Positions 16,773 to 24,796 of a stretch of DNA of 64,000 nt are shown one piece after another. This stretch comes from JAQUBU01 sp036677685. Its GTDB lineage: Bacteria; Bacillota; Syntrophomonadia; Syntrophomonadales; Syntrophomonadaceae. The position numbers and the translations under genes are program-made. Positions within the stretch are counted from its first letter, which is position 1. Each line of letters starts with the position of its first letter. The stretch covers positions 1-64,000 of the forward strand of contig JAVBWA010000004.1 in assembly GCA_036677685.1 (NCBI GenBank). Reading direction: 5' to 3'. The notes under the pieces are model-generated. The model was given only the letters and a program-made list of their open reading frames with translations. It did no database searches and was not told the origin of the DNA.

Positions 16773-17426
16773 ATGAAAAGAAAAACTCTTTTATTACTAA
16801 GCTTGTGCCTATCGCTATTTCTAATTATAAACGGCTGTTCCAGTACTGCTTCTAAAAAGCCCATAACTCCTACCCCGCAAAAGAAAGTAACTCAAACCGG
16901 GCAAATGACTGCCAGTGAAAGACGGGTCCTGGCCAGCAAACTATCTAATATGGCTGAATCGGTTAAAGGAGTAAAAAAAGCAACTGTGGTGGTAGCAGAT
17001 GTAGGAATGAGCAATAATCAGGGAACTAACACAACTACTGGAACTACAGGAACGACAACCACCAATAATACTACTCTTCCCAATCAGACAACCACTCAGC
17101 CCGGACAAACCAAAAATATTACCACCAATAATAATGTTTGGCTGAATAACCAGGCAAATGGAGTAATAGTAATGGTAGGGTTGACTGTTGATTCGGCCAT
17201 AATGAAAAATCCCACTGAAATCAATTCTGTAAAAACTATGGTCATGAACAAATTAAAAGCCAGTGACCGCAGAATAACTCAGGTGCTGGTCACCACCGAC
17301 TCCAATCTGGTTAAACGTCTTAGTGATGTAGCAGCCGGTATAATTCAAGGCAAACCAATCACATCTTTTGAAAAAGATATAAGAGACCTGAACGCCAGGT
17401 TCAAACAAGAAAGCCCAATCCTTTAA
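16773..17426 (+). CDS. YhcN/YlaJ-type sporulation lipoprotein
   Basis: A 217-residue lipoprotein. The signal peptide is MKRKTLLLLSLCLSLFL with lipobox INGC near residue 22. A low-complexity Thr/Asn/Gly linker spans about 85-130. The flanking parts (ASKLSNMAESVKGVKKATVVV and GVIVMVGLTVDSA then SDRRITQVLVTTDSNLVKRL) match the YhcN/YlaJ family found in the forespore membrane. AGGAGG at 16760-16765 favours ATG 16773 over ATG 16770. It has its own terminators on both sides and takes the place of rnmV. Confidence 0.85.
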   Translation: MKRKTLLLLSLCLSLFLIINGCSSTASKKPITPTPQKKVTQTGQMTASERRVLASKLSNMAESVKGVKKATVVVADVGMSNNQGTNTTTGTTGTTTTNNTTLPNQTTTQPGQTKNITTNNNVWLNNQANGVIVMVGLTVDSAIMKNPTEINSVKTMVMNKLKASDRRITQVLVTTDSNLVKRLSDVAAGIIQGKPITSFEKDIRDLNARFKQESPIL

Positions 17427-17438
17427 AAAAGCTCTAGA

Positions 17439-17472
17439 ACCCGGGGGCATATCTGCTCCCGGGTATATTTTT
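17439..17472 (+). terminator. Terminator after the lipoprotein gene
   Basis: ACCCGGGGGCA (17439-17449) pairs with TGCTCCCGGGT (17454-17464) with one G-T pair, then ATATTTTT. It is 12 bases after the stop codon. Confidence 0.9.
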
Positions 17473-17606
17473 GCCTGCATGGGAACTGCGTTTTTAGAAG
17501 ATAATACAGCATTTACATATACCAACTTTTTCTGAAGGATTTACATAAGCTGTAGTATAATAAGCAAAGCTTGAGGAAAGCAGAAATTGAAGACAGAGGT
17601 AATAAT

Positions 17607-18467
17607 ATGCCGGGGCCGGAATCCATAAATATTGTTAAAAAACTGATGACAGAATATAAACTGTTTCCCAAGAAGAAATGGGGCCAAAATTTTCTGGTGG
17701 ATGGAAATATCCTGAACAAAATAGCCAATGCCTGTGGTTCAGAGCAGGATGAATTCGTAGTGGAAATAGGTCCGGGGTTGGGTGCGCTTACGCGGCAGTT
17801 GGCGGTAAGGAGTCGGGGAGTGCTGTCCATAGAGATCGACAAAAATTTGCAGGAGCCCCTGCAAGCGGTCCTGGATGATTACCCCAATGCGCGGTTGTTG
17901 TTTGCAGATGTGCTGAAAGTGGATATCGAAGCCGAGCTTAAAAAAGCTTTTAATCTCGAGCAAGTGCCAGGATATCAAGTATGTGCCAATATACCTTACA
18001 ATATAACCACCCCCATTATATTTCAGCTATTGGAAAACTGCCCACATATGATTGCTGCAACCCTGATGATGCAGAAAGAAGTAGCCCAGCGCATTGTCGC
18101 CGCACCCGGCAATAAGGAATACGGGCTGCTCACTTTAATGATGAGCTATTATTCCGATGTCAAATTATTAATGAAAGTGTCCCATAATTGCTTTTATCCC
18201 AAACCAGAGGTCGATTCCAGTGTAATCCGCATAACTCCTTTAGCTGAAAAAAGGGTGCAGGTTCAGGATCAGCAAAGGTTCAGAGATTTTACCCGGGCTG
18301 CATTTCAAAAACGTAGAAAGACCATATTAAATATATGCAGCAGTTTTTTTGCAATAGATAAAGGTGAAGCGGAGGCACAATTGAAGAGCTTGGGTATACC
18401 GACGGCCAGCCGGCCGGAGAATCTCAGTATCCAGGAGTTTGCCGACATAGTGAACAGGTTGACTTAG
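17607..18467 (+). CDS. rsmA: 16S rRNA dimethyladenosine transferase (KsgA/RsmA)
   Basis: A 286-residue enzyme that dimethylates A1518 and A1519 of 16S rRNA in the 30S subunit. The SAM site is VEIGPGLGALTRQLA near residue 52, the catalytic motif is NIPYNITTPI near 125, and the N-terminal KKWGQNFLVDGNIL is typical. I chose ATG 17607 after AGAGG; the upstream TTG at 17571 adds 12 poorly conserved residues. A TATAAT at 17555-17560 could be its minus-10 but no good minus-35 is seen. ykuK follows after 21 bases. Confidence 0.95.
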   Translation: MPGPESINIVKKLMTEYKLFPKKKWGQNFLVDGNILNKIANACGSEQDEFVVEIGPGLGALTRQLAVRSRGVLSIEIDKNLQEPLQAVLDDYPNARLLFADVLKVDIEAELKKAFNLEQVPGYQVCANIPYNITTPIIFQLLENCPHMIAATLMMQKEVAQRIVAAPGNKEYGLLTLMMSYYSDVKLLMKVSHNCFYPKPEVDSSVIRITPLAEKRVQVQDQQRFRDFTRAAFQKRRKTILNICSSFFAIDKGEAEAQLKSLGIPTASRPENLSIQEFADIVNRLT

Positions 18468-18488
18468 TACCTTCAGGAGGCGGCAAAA

Positions 18489-18962
18489 ATGAATTTTACC
18501 AGCCCCAGCAAAGGAGAATTAAGTTTAAAAGAAGTTGTATGCGATATGCTTGCCTATGTCAGTGAAGACCTTAGTCGAAGCTACAAGGTGATAGTCGGCA
18601 GCGATTCCCATCCTGCCAGCCAGGGGACCTGTTTTGTGAGTGCCATTATTATCCATCGCCAGGGTAAAGGGGCTCGCTATTATTACAGCAAATTCACCGA
18701 TCGTAAAATGAACAGTCTGCGCCAGCGTATATTTTATGAAGCATCCTTAAGTCTGGATTTGGCCGATAAGTTAAGTATTTGCCTGAAAGAACACGGGCGG
18801 GAGGATATGAAAGTGGAAATTCACCTGGATGTGGGAATGAAGGGGGAAACCAGGGAGTTGATAAAAGAGGTAATCGGAATGATTATAGCCAGTGGCTTTG
18901 CAGCACAAATAAAGCCGGATGCCTGTGCTGCCAGTAAAGTTGCCGACAAATACACCAAGTAA
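18489..18962 (+). CDS. YkuK-like ribonuclease H-fold protein (DUF458)
   Basis: A 157-residue protein of the DUF458/YkuK family, predicted RNase H-like fold. Conserved-looking acidic positions include VIVGSDSHPASQGT near residue 36 and EIHLDVGMKGETR near 111, with a late PDACAASKVADKYTK. ATG with AGGAGG upstream (18475-18480). It probably shares the rsmA transcript. Function is not known. In Bacillus the gene after ksgA is the protease gene yabG, which is missing here. Confidence 0.8.
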   Translation: MNFTSPSKGELSLKEVVCDMLAYVSEDLSRSYKVIVGSDSHPASQGTCFVSAIIIHRQGKGARYYYSKFTDRKMNSLRQRIFYEASLSLDLADKLSICLKEHGREDMKVEIHLDVGMKGETRELIKEVIGMIIASGFAAQIKPDACAASKVADKYTK

Positions 18963-18993
18963 GCATGCAAATGAATTTTTCTAAATAAATTAG

Positions 18994-19022
18994 TTGACAC
19001 CGTCAGGTAAATTTTATATACT
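18994..19022 (+). promoter_or_regulatory. Sigma-A promoter P1 of veg
   Basis: TTGACA (18994-18999), 17-base spacer, TATACT (19017-19022). Perfect minus-35 and a five-of-six minus-10, 73 bases before veg. Confidence 0.85.
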
Positions 19023-19033
19023 AAATATTTTAT

Positions 19034-19062
19034 TTGACAATATTCTGCGTTTAGTATAGAAT
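19034..19062 (+). promoter_or_regulatory. Sigma-A promoter P2 of veg
   Basis: TTGACA (19034-19039), 17-base spacer, TAGAAT (19057-19062). A second, equally good promoter 40 bases after P1 and 33 bases before veg. Together they predict a strongly expressed gene, as veg is in Bacillus. Confidence 0.85.
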
Positions 19063-19094
19063 TAATACGATATATAAATAAAGAAGGTGGTAGC

Positions 19095-19373
19095 TTGAAT
19101 TCTCCAAGGGCTATATCAGACATTAAAAAGGACCTAGAGTCATTTGTAGGCAGCAAGATCAGACTGAAGGCCAACCGGGGAAGGAACCGAATTATAGAGA
19201 AGGAAGGCGTACTCGAATCAATTTACCCGAATATATTTATCGTTAAACTGGACGAAAGAAAAGTTGAAAGACGTGTTTCTTATACTTACGCAGATGTTCT
19301 AACCGAAACGGTTGAACTTTTTGTTTATGACACCCAGGACGCGGAAATAAAAATTGCCTCAGTTAACCACTAA
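19095..19373 (+). CDS. veg: Veg protein
   Basis: A 92-residue protein of the Veg family, which has a small beta-barrel (SH3-like/KOW-like) fold and in Bacillus stimulates biofilm gene expression. The pattern DLESFVGSKIRLKANRGRN, then GVLESIYPNIFIVKLDE and RRVSYTYADVLTETVEL, is characteristic. TTG start with AAGGTGG at 19083-19089. It stands as a single gene with two strong promoters. Confidence 0.95.
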   Translation: MNSPRAISDIKKDLESFVGSKIRLKANRGRNRIIEKEGVLESIYPNIFIVKLDERKVERRVSYTYADVLTETVELFVYDTQDAEIKIASVNH

Positions 19374-19439
19374 CATTATTATCCAGCCAACTCTCTGCTG
19401 TACGAATACATCAGTTGAGCTTATCAGTCGGCAAGATCC

Positions 19440-19640
19440 CAGGTCGATGACAAGAGTGAAGATCAAGGCATTTTAAAAAACCGCGATTGAGACGTACTTG
19501 AGTATGTTGATTGAGCGGAGTTTTTCAATAACGCAGAGATTCGCCTCCTTATTAGTGAGGAGTGAACATCCGTGTGCTCGCAACCTTAACTGCGACCAAC
19601 GAGAGCATCAGCAACCTTAATTGCAGCCGGTGGCTGCATC
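19440..19640 (-). repeat. R2-related repeat, reverse and partial
   Basis: ATCAAGGCATTTTAAAAAACC then GCGATTGAGACGTACTTGAG and GATTGAGCGGAGTTTTTCAAT, followed by AACGCAGAGATTCGC, is a degraded R2 hairpin. The next stretch GTGAACATCCGTGTGCTCG (19560-19580) is the reverse complement of a module inside the 49.3 kb R2 copy. No gene in the 432-base gap between veg and the next CDS. Confidence 0.6.
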
Positions 19641-19698
19641 AGTAGTCCTCGTAGAGGGTAGTACCTGAAGGGTGAAGAGTGCTTTTGTCATCACCCTG

Positions 19699-19728
19699 AC
19701 TGCATGAATACATGCAGTTTTTTCTTTT
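19699..19728 (+). terminator. Terminator before the spore-surface cluster
   Basis: ACTGCATG (19699-19706), loop AATA, CATGCAGT (19711-19718), then TTTTTCTTTTC. It probably ends read-through from veg. Confidence 0.85.
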
Positions 19729-19805
19729 CTGCAACATTTATTTCAAACATAGTCAAGCCGCTCGCCTAATATAATTCTCTTAAAAGAGTTAAAGAAGGTG
19801 AAAAT

Positions 19806-20642
19806 GTGACAGAGGGGCTTTCTATTTGGTCGCGGGTAGTACTGGCTCAATTAAACCGCCCCCGCAGGATCAACCAGGAAATGGTACATATATTGAAATC
19901 GAGTTTTAAATCTTTTGAAGATGTGAAAGTAAAGATTAAAGAATTAAGCTGGAAGAGACAGGGTCAGGCAGTTGAAACCCTACTGAATTTGGATCTGCTT
20001 TTTTTGGTGGAGGAGTACAACGGGGTAATGAAACTAGTGAGTCAGGAAACCAGTCTGCGCGACCGGGTGCCGTTCTCCGAATTTGATGGCAATTGGGATT
20101 TGCTGGGGAGTGACAGGATGATTGGCTTTAACGGAGATATTAAAAAACTATCCTGGCAAACTGATGTCAATGACAACGAAGTCAAGTTAATCCTAAGCGT
20201 GGATTATTTCTTGGTAGCTACCCGTGAACAGGTGGTACAATTGTCTGAACAAAGCAACGCTCTGACCGAAAGCCGGGATTTGAGTGAAAAGCTTGAAGAG
20301 CTCAAGCATGAAATTGCCCGCACCCAAAACGAAAAACAAAATCTCCAGCATCAAATATTTCTGTATGAGAGAGATATCTCAAGTCTGAGAAGAGGTATTA
20401 AGAAAGTAGAAGATCGAAACAGCCTGCTAAATAAGGAGAGTAAACAGTATCAGGAAATGCTTTCCCAGTTGCAGTTTGCCATCCGGGAGAAGGAACGTCA
20501 GTTGAACCGGTACGCAAACAAGATTTCGAATGAAGAACAACCCGATGATTATCTGCCCCCAGTACAAATGAAAGAACAGGCTGACAATTCTGAATTGAGC
20601 CTGGGCAGGCGGGTTAAACGCTTGTTTATGAACAGCATTTAA
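19806..20642 (+). CDS. Coiled-coil protein with SPOCS-like N-terminal half
   Basis: A 278-residue soluble protein. About residues 95-145 (SWQTDVNDNEVKLILSVDYF) resemble the SPOCS/DUF3794 fold found in spore coat assembly and SipL proteins. Residues about 150-245 form a charged heptad-rich coiled coil (EKLEELKHEIARTQNEKQNL). The C-terminus is polar and ends LFMNSI. GTG 19806 with AAGAAGGTG upstream. The family call is weak; position at the head of the glycosyltransferase cluster suggests a spore-surface scaffold. Confidence 0.6.
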   Translation: MTEGLSIWSRVVLAQLNRPRRINQEMVHILKSSFKSFEDVKVKIKELSWKRQGQAVETLLNLDLLFLVEEYNGVMKLVSQETSLRDRVPFSEFDGNWDLLGSDRMIGFNGDIKKLSWQTDVNDNEVKLILSVDYFLVATREQVVQLSEQSNALTESRDLSEKLEELKHEIARTQNEKQNLQHQIFLYERDISSLRRGIKKVEDRNSLLNKESKQYQEMLSQLQFAIREKERQLNRYANKISNEEQPDDYLPPVQMKEQADNSELSLGRRVKRLFMNSI

Positions 20643-20660
20643 AATTGGAATTTAAGATTC

Positions 20661-20688
20661 ACTATGTGGCTGACTCCAGCATAAGCTG
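20661..20688 (+). promoter_or_regulatory. Candidate sigma-K promoter before the cgeB-like gene
   Basis: AC (20661-20662), exactly 17 bases, then CATAAGCTG (20680-20688), eight of nine against CATANNNTA counting the unspecified positions. The start codon is 31 bases downstream. The same spacing is repeated at three other sites in this cluster. Confidence 0.5.
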
Positions 20689-20719
20689 TTAAGAGTAACA
20701 GCATAAAGGAGTTATGCCA

Positions 20720-21736
20720 ATGAAAATCTTGTTTACCAATACGGCTCCGATTATTAAGTATGGGATCGGACAGGCTTTTGAGAATCTGGGACATGAAGTC
20801 CGCTTTGTTTTTCTTGATCAAGAAGCCAGCCTGCTGCCTTTTATCCAGCAATTCCAGCCGGATTATGTCTTCACCGACGGCGGCATTGGGAGAATGCACA
20901 AGATCTTTCCCCTCCTGGATGAGTTGAACATCCCACATATTTACTGGGCTATAGAAGACCCGGTCAGCTACCTCGACCTTTCGCTGCCCTATGCCCAGAG
21001 ATCGCGTTATGTATTTACTCCCTGCCGGGAATCCATTTTTGATTATGCCCAGCACGGGATAAAAGCCCACTTACTGATGTTTGCCTGCCACCCTGATTTT
21101 CATCGCCTGGCTTATCCCAACCCCCGCTACAATCACGACATAATTTTTGTCGGCAATAACTACGACTACCATCCTGCGCGGATGGCGGGTTTACGTAATC
21201 TTATAGGCCCGCTGGTTAACGGTGGCTATGATATCAAAATATTTGGCAATGAATGGTGGCTTGATACATCCAAGGCCTTTAGTATCCCACCCCATTATTA
21301 TGGCGGGCTGATGCCAAATGAAGACCTTCCTGCGGCCTGTAACTCGGCCCGGATAGTTTTAGGCTTGCACTCGGTGGATACTTCGCTGAGCATGATGAGC
21401 ATGCGGACCTTCGAAATAATGGGCAGTGGGGGTTTTTACCTGACCCAGTGGACACCTTCCATTGAACATTTATTTATTAATCATCATCACCTGGTTTGGA
21501 GCAAAAGTGCCGGTGAAACCCTTGATCTGGTAAACTTTTATTTGTCCCAGCCCGATGCCCGGGCCCAAATTGCGCGGCAAGGACAGCAGGAAGTTTATGA
21601 AAAACACACTTATCACCGCCGAATTTTTGACGACATATTGCCCTTGCTGGAAAGTCGTGGGGCTCATGTGGCGAGGTTTGCGGGTGGACAGAAAAACCTG
21701 CAGATAAGGTATTCGGGTCGGGCGGTTAGGCTATAA
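20720..21736 (+). CDS. CgeB-like glycosyltransferase
   Basis: A 338-residue GT-B type glycosyltransferase of the CgeB/Glyco_trans_1_2 group. In Bacillus CgeB acts late in sporulation on the spore surface and crust. Visible features: an N-terminal KILFTNTAPIIKYGIGQAFE, IYWAIEDPVSY near 77, the domain hinge DIIFVGNNYDYHPARM near 142, and the C-terminal nucleotide-sugar site MRTFEIMGSGGFYLTQ near 233. ATG 20720 has AAAGGAG 8 bases upstream. Its TAA stop is also the first codon of an R1 repeat. Confidence 0.85.
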   Translation: MKILFTNTAPIIKYGIGQAFENLGHEVRFVFLDQEASLLPFIQQFQPDYVFTDGGIGRMHKIFPLLDELNIPHIYWAIEDPVSYLDLSLPYAQRSRYVFTPCRESIFDYAQHGIKAHLLMFACHPDFHRLAYPNPRYNHDIIFVGNNYDYHPARMAGLRNLIGPLVNGGYDIKIFGNEWWLDTSKAFSIPPHYYGGLMPNEDLPAACNSARIVLGLHSVDTSLSMMSMRTFEIMGSGGFYLTQWTPSIEHLFINHHHLVWSKSAGETLDLVNFYLSQPDARAQIARQGQQEVYEKHTYHRRIFDDILPLLESRGAHVARFAGGQKNLQIRYSGRAVRL

Positions 21737-21919
21737 TGAGGCGAAAAATATCCCCTGCGGTTTTAAGTGGTCGGCTTCCTACCAACAAAACAGGTTGCGG
21801 ATTCTGGTCTCCCGCCTCGTTGCAGCGGTGTGTTGCCCCTACGGGGACCACTTATATTGATTCCCTTCGGGAATGATTAAATTGTGTTGAAACTGCTCCG
21901 CAGTTTCCGCTGATGCTAT
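21734..21919 (+). repeat. R1 element, forward, long form, starting at a stop codon
   Basis: Begins TAATGAGGCGAAAAATATCC, where TAA is the stop of the cgeB-like gene, and ends GCAGTTTCCGCTGATGCTATA. It has the outer pair GAGGCG/CGCCTC, the optional CCCCTACGGGG and ATTCCCTTCGGGAAT hairpins and the terminal hairpin. It fills most of the gap before the zinc-ribbon gene. Confidence 0.88.
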
Positions 21920-21937
21920 AATTGCCCAACTTAATGC

Positions 21938-21965
21938 ACCTATTGGCACCAGTTTTCATATATAA
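21938..21965 (+). promoter_or_regulatory. Candidate sigma-K promoter before the zinc-ribbon gene
   Basis: AC (21938-21939), 17 bases, then CATATATAA (21957-21965), one base off CATANNNTA. The CDS starts about 60 bases downstream. Confidence 0.5.
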
Positions 21966-22020
21966 AAGTACAGAGTAATTACCCGGGCAATTAAATTAGC
22001 GAGCTAGTTGGGAAGGGAAG

Positions 22021-22314
22021 GTGTCACTTTTGGAGAGTCAAGACAAGTGTAGTTTGGAGAGGGCTGCCCAGGTCCAGATAAAAAGGAAATACCAAGCTAT
22101 TCCTCTTGAAAACCCTGGTAAGGAATCCTTGTTGTTAATTACTACCGCCCGCAAATGCATTTTGGATGCTCAAAACTTTTGCCCCAAGTGCGGAAAGAGG
22201 ATAAGCCCCGGTGACAGCCGTGTCTGTGAAAGCTGCGGCAGTGAGGTTTGTATCTATTGTTTGAGCGAGTATCAGGATAAAGTGCTCTTTGATGAAGATG
22301 GTGAAGAACCATAG
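22021..22314 (+). CDS. Small zinc-ribbon protein
   Basis: A 97-residue protein with three CxxC pairs in its second half: CPKCGKR, CESCG and CIYC. This is a double zinc ribbon. The N-terminal 45 residues are basic and otherwise featureless. GTG 22021 overlaps the purine-rich ribosome site; TTG 22030 with GGGAAGG at 22015-22021 is an equally good start. No enzyme motif. Its place between a CgeB-like and another glycosyltransferase and its sigma-K-like promoter suggest mother-cell expression. Function unknown. Confidence 0.7.
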   Translation: MSLLESQDKCSLERAAQVQIKRKYQAIPLENPGKESLLLITTARKCILDAQNFCPKCGKRISPGDSRVCESCGSEVCIYCLSEYQDKVLFDEDGEEP

Positions 22315-22351
22315 TTGTAACAACTTTTTAGAAAAGAGAAGCTAATAGTTC

Positions 22352-22379
22352 ACCGGGCAGAACTTTTTGGCATAGCGTA
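22352..22379 (+). promoter_or_regulatory. Sigma-K-type promoter of the glycosyltransferase pair
   Basis: AC (22352-22353), 17 bases, CATAGCGTA (22371-22379): a perfect match to the sigma-K pattern AC-N17-CATANNNTA. It lies 37 bases before the glycosyltransferase start codon. Confidence 0.65.
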
Positions 22380-22415
22380 AAGAAATAAAAAAATGTTTAA
22401 GATAGGGGGATATAG

Positions 22416-23735
22416 ATGTCCAATATAAGTTGTATCCTATACCCACCCACCCTGGATTATCGTTATCTGGTACAACGGCCGCAGCAATTAATGACCAGTT
22501 TTTCAGAACTGAACGTACCCGTATATTATATTAATAATGCCAGTCCTCATCTGCCTGAGGTGACGGGGGTTGAGAAAATCAATGACAACTTCTTTCTTTT
22601 CAACAATGTAAATCCCATGCCTTTTCTCAAGGGAGTAAAACCGGTAGTTTACTTCAGTGCTCCGGCGCATGTTGATCAGGTGCGGCAATATAATCCATCA
22701 CTGGTAGTGTTTGACAGCGTGGATGAACCCAGCGATGAATTTGAGGCCTGGCGGCCATATTACCAGCGTGCTGTGGTATCTTCCGATCTGGTATTTACCA
22801 CTTCGGAAAAATTATATCAATTGGCACTAAGTCTCAATGCCAATACCCATCTGGTTCCCAATGGTTGTGATTATGCATACTTTTCCCAGGCCAGTACCAG
22901 AAGCCTGCCGATTCCCGATGATATGGCCGGTATCAGCGGTCCGATTATAGGCTATATAGGGGTGATTGCCACCTGGTTGGATTTACATCTCATCGATCGT
23001 CTGGCTGCAAGCTATCCCAATTACAACCTGGTTATGGTCGGTCCCCTTTATAATCTCAATGAGGTGCCCCGGCGGCCTAATATTCACTGGTTGGGTTTCA
23101 AGCCTTATGAACAGTTGGCTTCTTATGCCCAGTTGTTTGATGTAGGTATAATCCCTTTTAAAAACTCCAGTATGACTGAAGCGGTAAATCCGATTAAGAT
23201 GTGGGAATACATGGGGGCGGGTTTGCCCGTAGTAACTACCGCTATACCTGAAGCCAGAAAATACCAGGATGTTGTTTTGTATTCGGATAATGAGGATATA
23301 TTTATCCAAAATATTTATAATGCTTTGCATAATGACAGCCCTGAACAAAGGCAAAACCGAATAAACTTGGCAGCCGCCAATTCATGGCAGGCCAGGGCCC
23401 GGCAAATAATCGATATTATTGATAACAAACTGGCGGAAATGGGCCATAATTCAGAGCCGATTGCTCCCGAAGCCACAGATACCCTGATATTTCAGCAGGA
23501 TTTCACCTATAGTGAGGAATATACTCATTTTGTTAACCGGCTGGCTCCTTACCGAAAGCTGATGATTTCACGGCGGCCGTTTTTTCGGTTTTCAACTTAT
23601 TCGTTCAGCTATGGTTCCGGCTATGGATTCCATGGGGGAAAAAAGGCCAATCTAGGATCCGCCCATCGTTTTCTGACGATCGGAGGCAAAACTGCTTTTA
23701 GATATCAGACTGAGCGCAGCAGAATTGCTCGATAA
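22416..23735 (+). CDS. Glycosyltransferase, GT-B fold (group 1 type)
   Basis: A 439-residue glycosyltransferase. The N-terminal domain starts CILYPPTLDYRYLVQRPQQL; LVPNGCDYAYF near 146 and GPIIGYIGVIATWLDL near 172 mark the interdomain region; VNPIKMWEYMGAGLPVV near 262 is the nucleotide-sugar-binding motif with its glutamate. The last about 75 residues (after EM near 345) are an aromatic- and Arg-rich tail (FFRFSTYSFSYGSGYGFHGG) not seen in the core family. ATG with GGGGG upstream. The GT2 gene follows after 14 bases. Confidence 0.85.
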   Translation: MSNISCILYPPTLDYRYLVQRPQQLMTSFSELNVPVYYINNASPHLPEVTGVEKINDNFFLFNNVNPMPFLKGVKPVVYFSAPAHVDQVRQYNPSLVVFDSVDEPSDEFEAWRPYYQRAVVSSDLVFTTSEKLYQLALSLNANTHLVPNGCDYAYFSQASTRSLPIPDDMAGISGPIIGYIGVIATWLDLHLIDRLAASYPNYNLVMVGPLYNLNEVPRRPNIHWLGFKPYEQLASYAQLFDVGIIPFKNSSMTEAVNPIKMWEYMGAGLPVVTTAIPEARKYQDVVLYSDNEDIFIQNIYNALHNDSPEQRQNRINLAAANSWQARARQIIDIIDNKLAEMGHNSEPIAPEATDTLIFQQDFTYSEEYTHFVNRLAPYRKLMISRRPFFRFSTYSFSYGSGYGFHGGKKANLGSAHRFLTIGGKTAFRYQTERSRIAR

Positions 23736-23749
23736 AGGCAGGGACAACA

Positions 23750-24454
23750 ATGGCAGGGAAGGTGATGATCGGCTGCCCGGTTCGCAACCGGGCTTGGGTT
23801 TTGCCGCTTTATCTCCAGGCCTTGCAGACTCTGGAGTACCCTGAGACAAAGATTGAATTTTGTTTCATTCTTAATGACTGTACCGACCAGACCCCGTTGA
23901 TTCTGGAACGTTTTGCACGGGAGCACGCGGGCAGGGTTAATTTGCTTACCATCAATTTTGGATTGAATAAAGGCTACCGGCGGGGAATGTATGACTTTTC
24001 CCGCCTTGCTGCATTAAGAAACCACCTCTTAAATGCATTTCTGCAATCCAATTGTGAACGGCTGTTTTCTTTGGATAGCGACATTCTGGCCCCCCCCGAA
24101 ACCTTGGCCCGTTTAATTCAAGACGACTGTGACATAGTATCTGCTCCGGTCTGTAATGGGCATGAGATGGGAGATAAGAGCCTGTACAACATCCTTATTA
24201 GAGATATCCGGGGAGAACTCGTGCATTGGCGCGACTTTCCCCGGGACCGGGTTTTTCCGGTGGATTGCACCGGAGCCGCTTACCTGATTAAAAGGGCGGT
24301 GGTTGAAAAATACGGAGTCCGCTATTCCAGCCACCAAGGGGCCGAAGACATTGGATTCTGTGAGGCTGCCCGGCAGCAGGGCTTTGGTATTTACTGTGAC
24401 GGCCGGCTCGAATGCACTCATTTGATGCGTGAAGGAGTTATTGAGAAAATTTAG
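23750..24454 (+). CDS. Glycosyltransferase, GT-A fold (family 2-like)
   Basis: A 234-residue GT-A enzyme. The nucleotide-sugar site includes the N-terminal KVMIGCPVRNRAWVLP, FILNDCTDQTP near 42 and the DxD motif in LFSLDSDILAPP near 105. A later VDCTGAAYLIKR and QGAEDIGFCEAARQQGFGIY carry the acceptor-side acidic residues. ATG with GGCAGGGA upstream. It shares a transcript with the GT-B gene. Its stop codon lies inside the left arm of an inverted repeat. Confidence 0.85.
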   Translation: MAGKVMIGCPVRNRAWVLPLYLQALQTLEYPETKIEFCFILNDCTDQTPLILERFAREHAGRVNLLTINFGLNKGYRRGMYDFSRLAALRNHLLNAFLQSNCERLFSLDSDILAPPETLARLIQDDCDIVSAPVCNGHEMGDKSLYNILIRDIRGELVHWRDFPRDRVFPVDCTGAAYLIKRAVVEKYGVRYSSHQGAEDIGFCEAARQQGFGIYCDGRLECTHLMREGVIEKI

Positions 24455-24618
24455 ATTGGAGGGCATACACATGTTATTCCGTAAAAGCCCGGACTAGTGG
24501 TTGAGAAAAGAGGCAGTATTTTTTTTCATATGCTATGTCATCCGAATAAGATTTCTAAGCCACCTCCCCCCGCCTTTATCTCTTTTCCTCCATAAAATAT
24601 GTATGCCCTCCAATCTAA
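24451..24618. repeat. Inverted repeat overlapping the GT2 stop codon
   Basis: TTAGATTGGAGGGCATACA (24451-24469) and its exact reverse complement at 24600-24618 are 19-base arms around 130 bases. Inside, GAGAAAAGAGGC and GCCTTTATCTCTTTTC also roughly pair. The left arm includes the GT2 TAG stop. It may be a transcript-end structure or a small insertion. Confidence 0.75.
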
Positions 24619-24690
24619 GCCCATTTTTGAACATGAATCCAATAAACTACAAAATTTCATCGCAGGGTGAAAAATACCGCTGGGGTAATC

Positions 24691-24718
24691 ACATTTTGTC
24701 AACTCCTCTCATAGTATA
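24691..24718 (+). promoter_or_regulatory. Sigma-K-type promoter of the SPOCS-like gene
   Basis: AC (24691-24692), 17 bases, CATAGTATA (24710-24718): a perfect AC-N17-CATANNNTA match, 79 bases before the start codon. Confidence 0.65.
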
Positions 24719-24796
24719 TCCTAGAAATTTGGAAGTACAAATTTCAATCTTGCCGAAGGGGCAAGAAATACTAGATAAAAAGGAGGGGAGAGTAAT

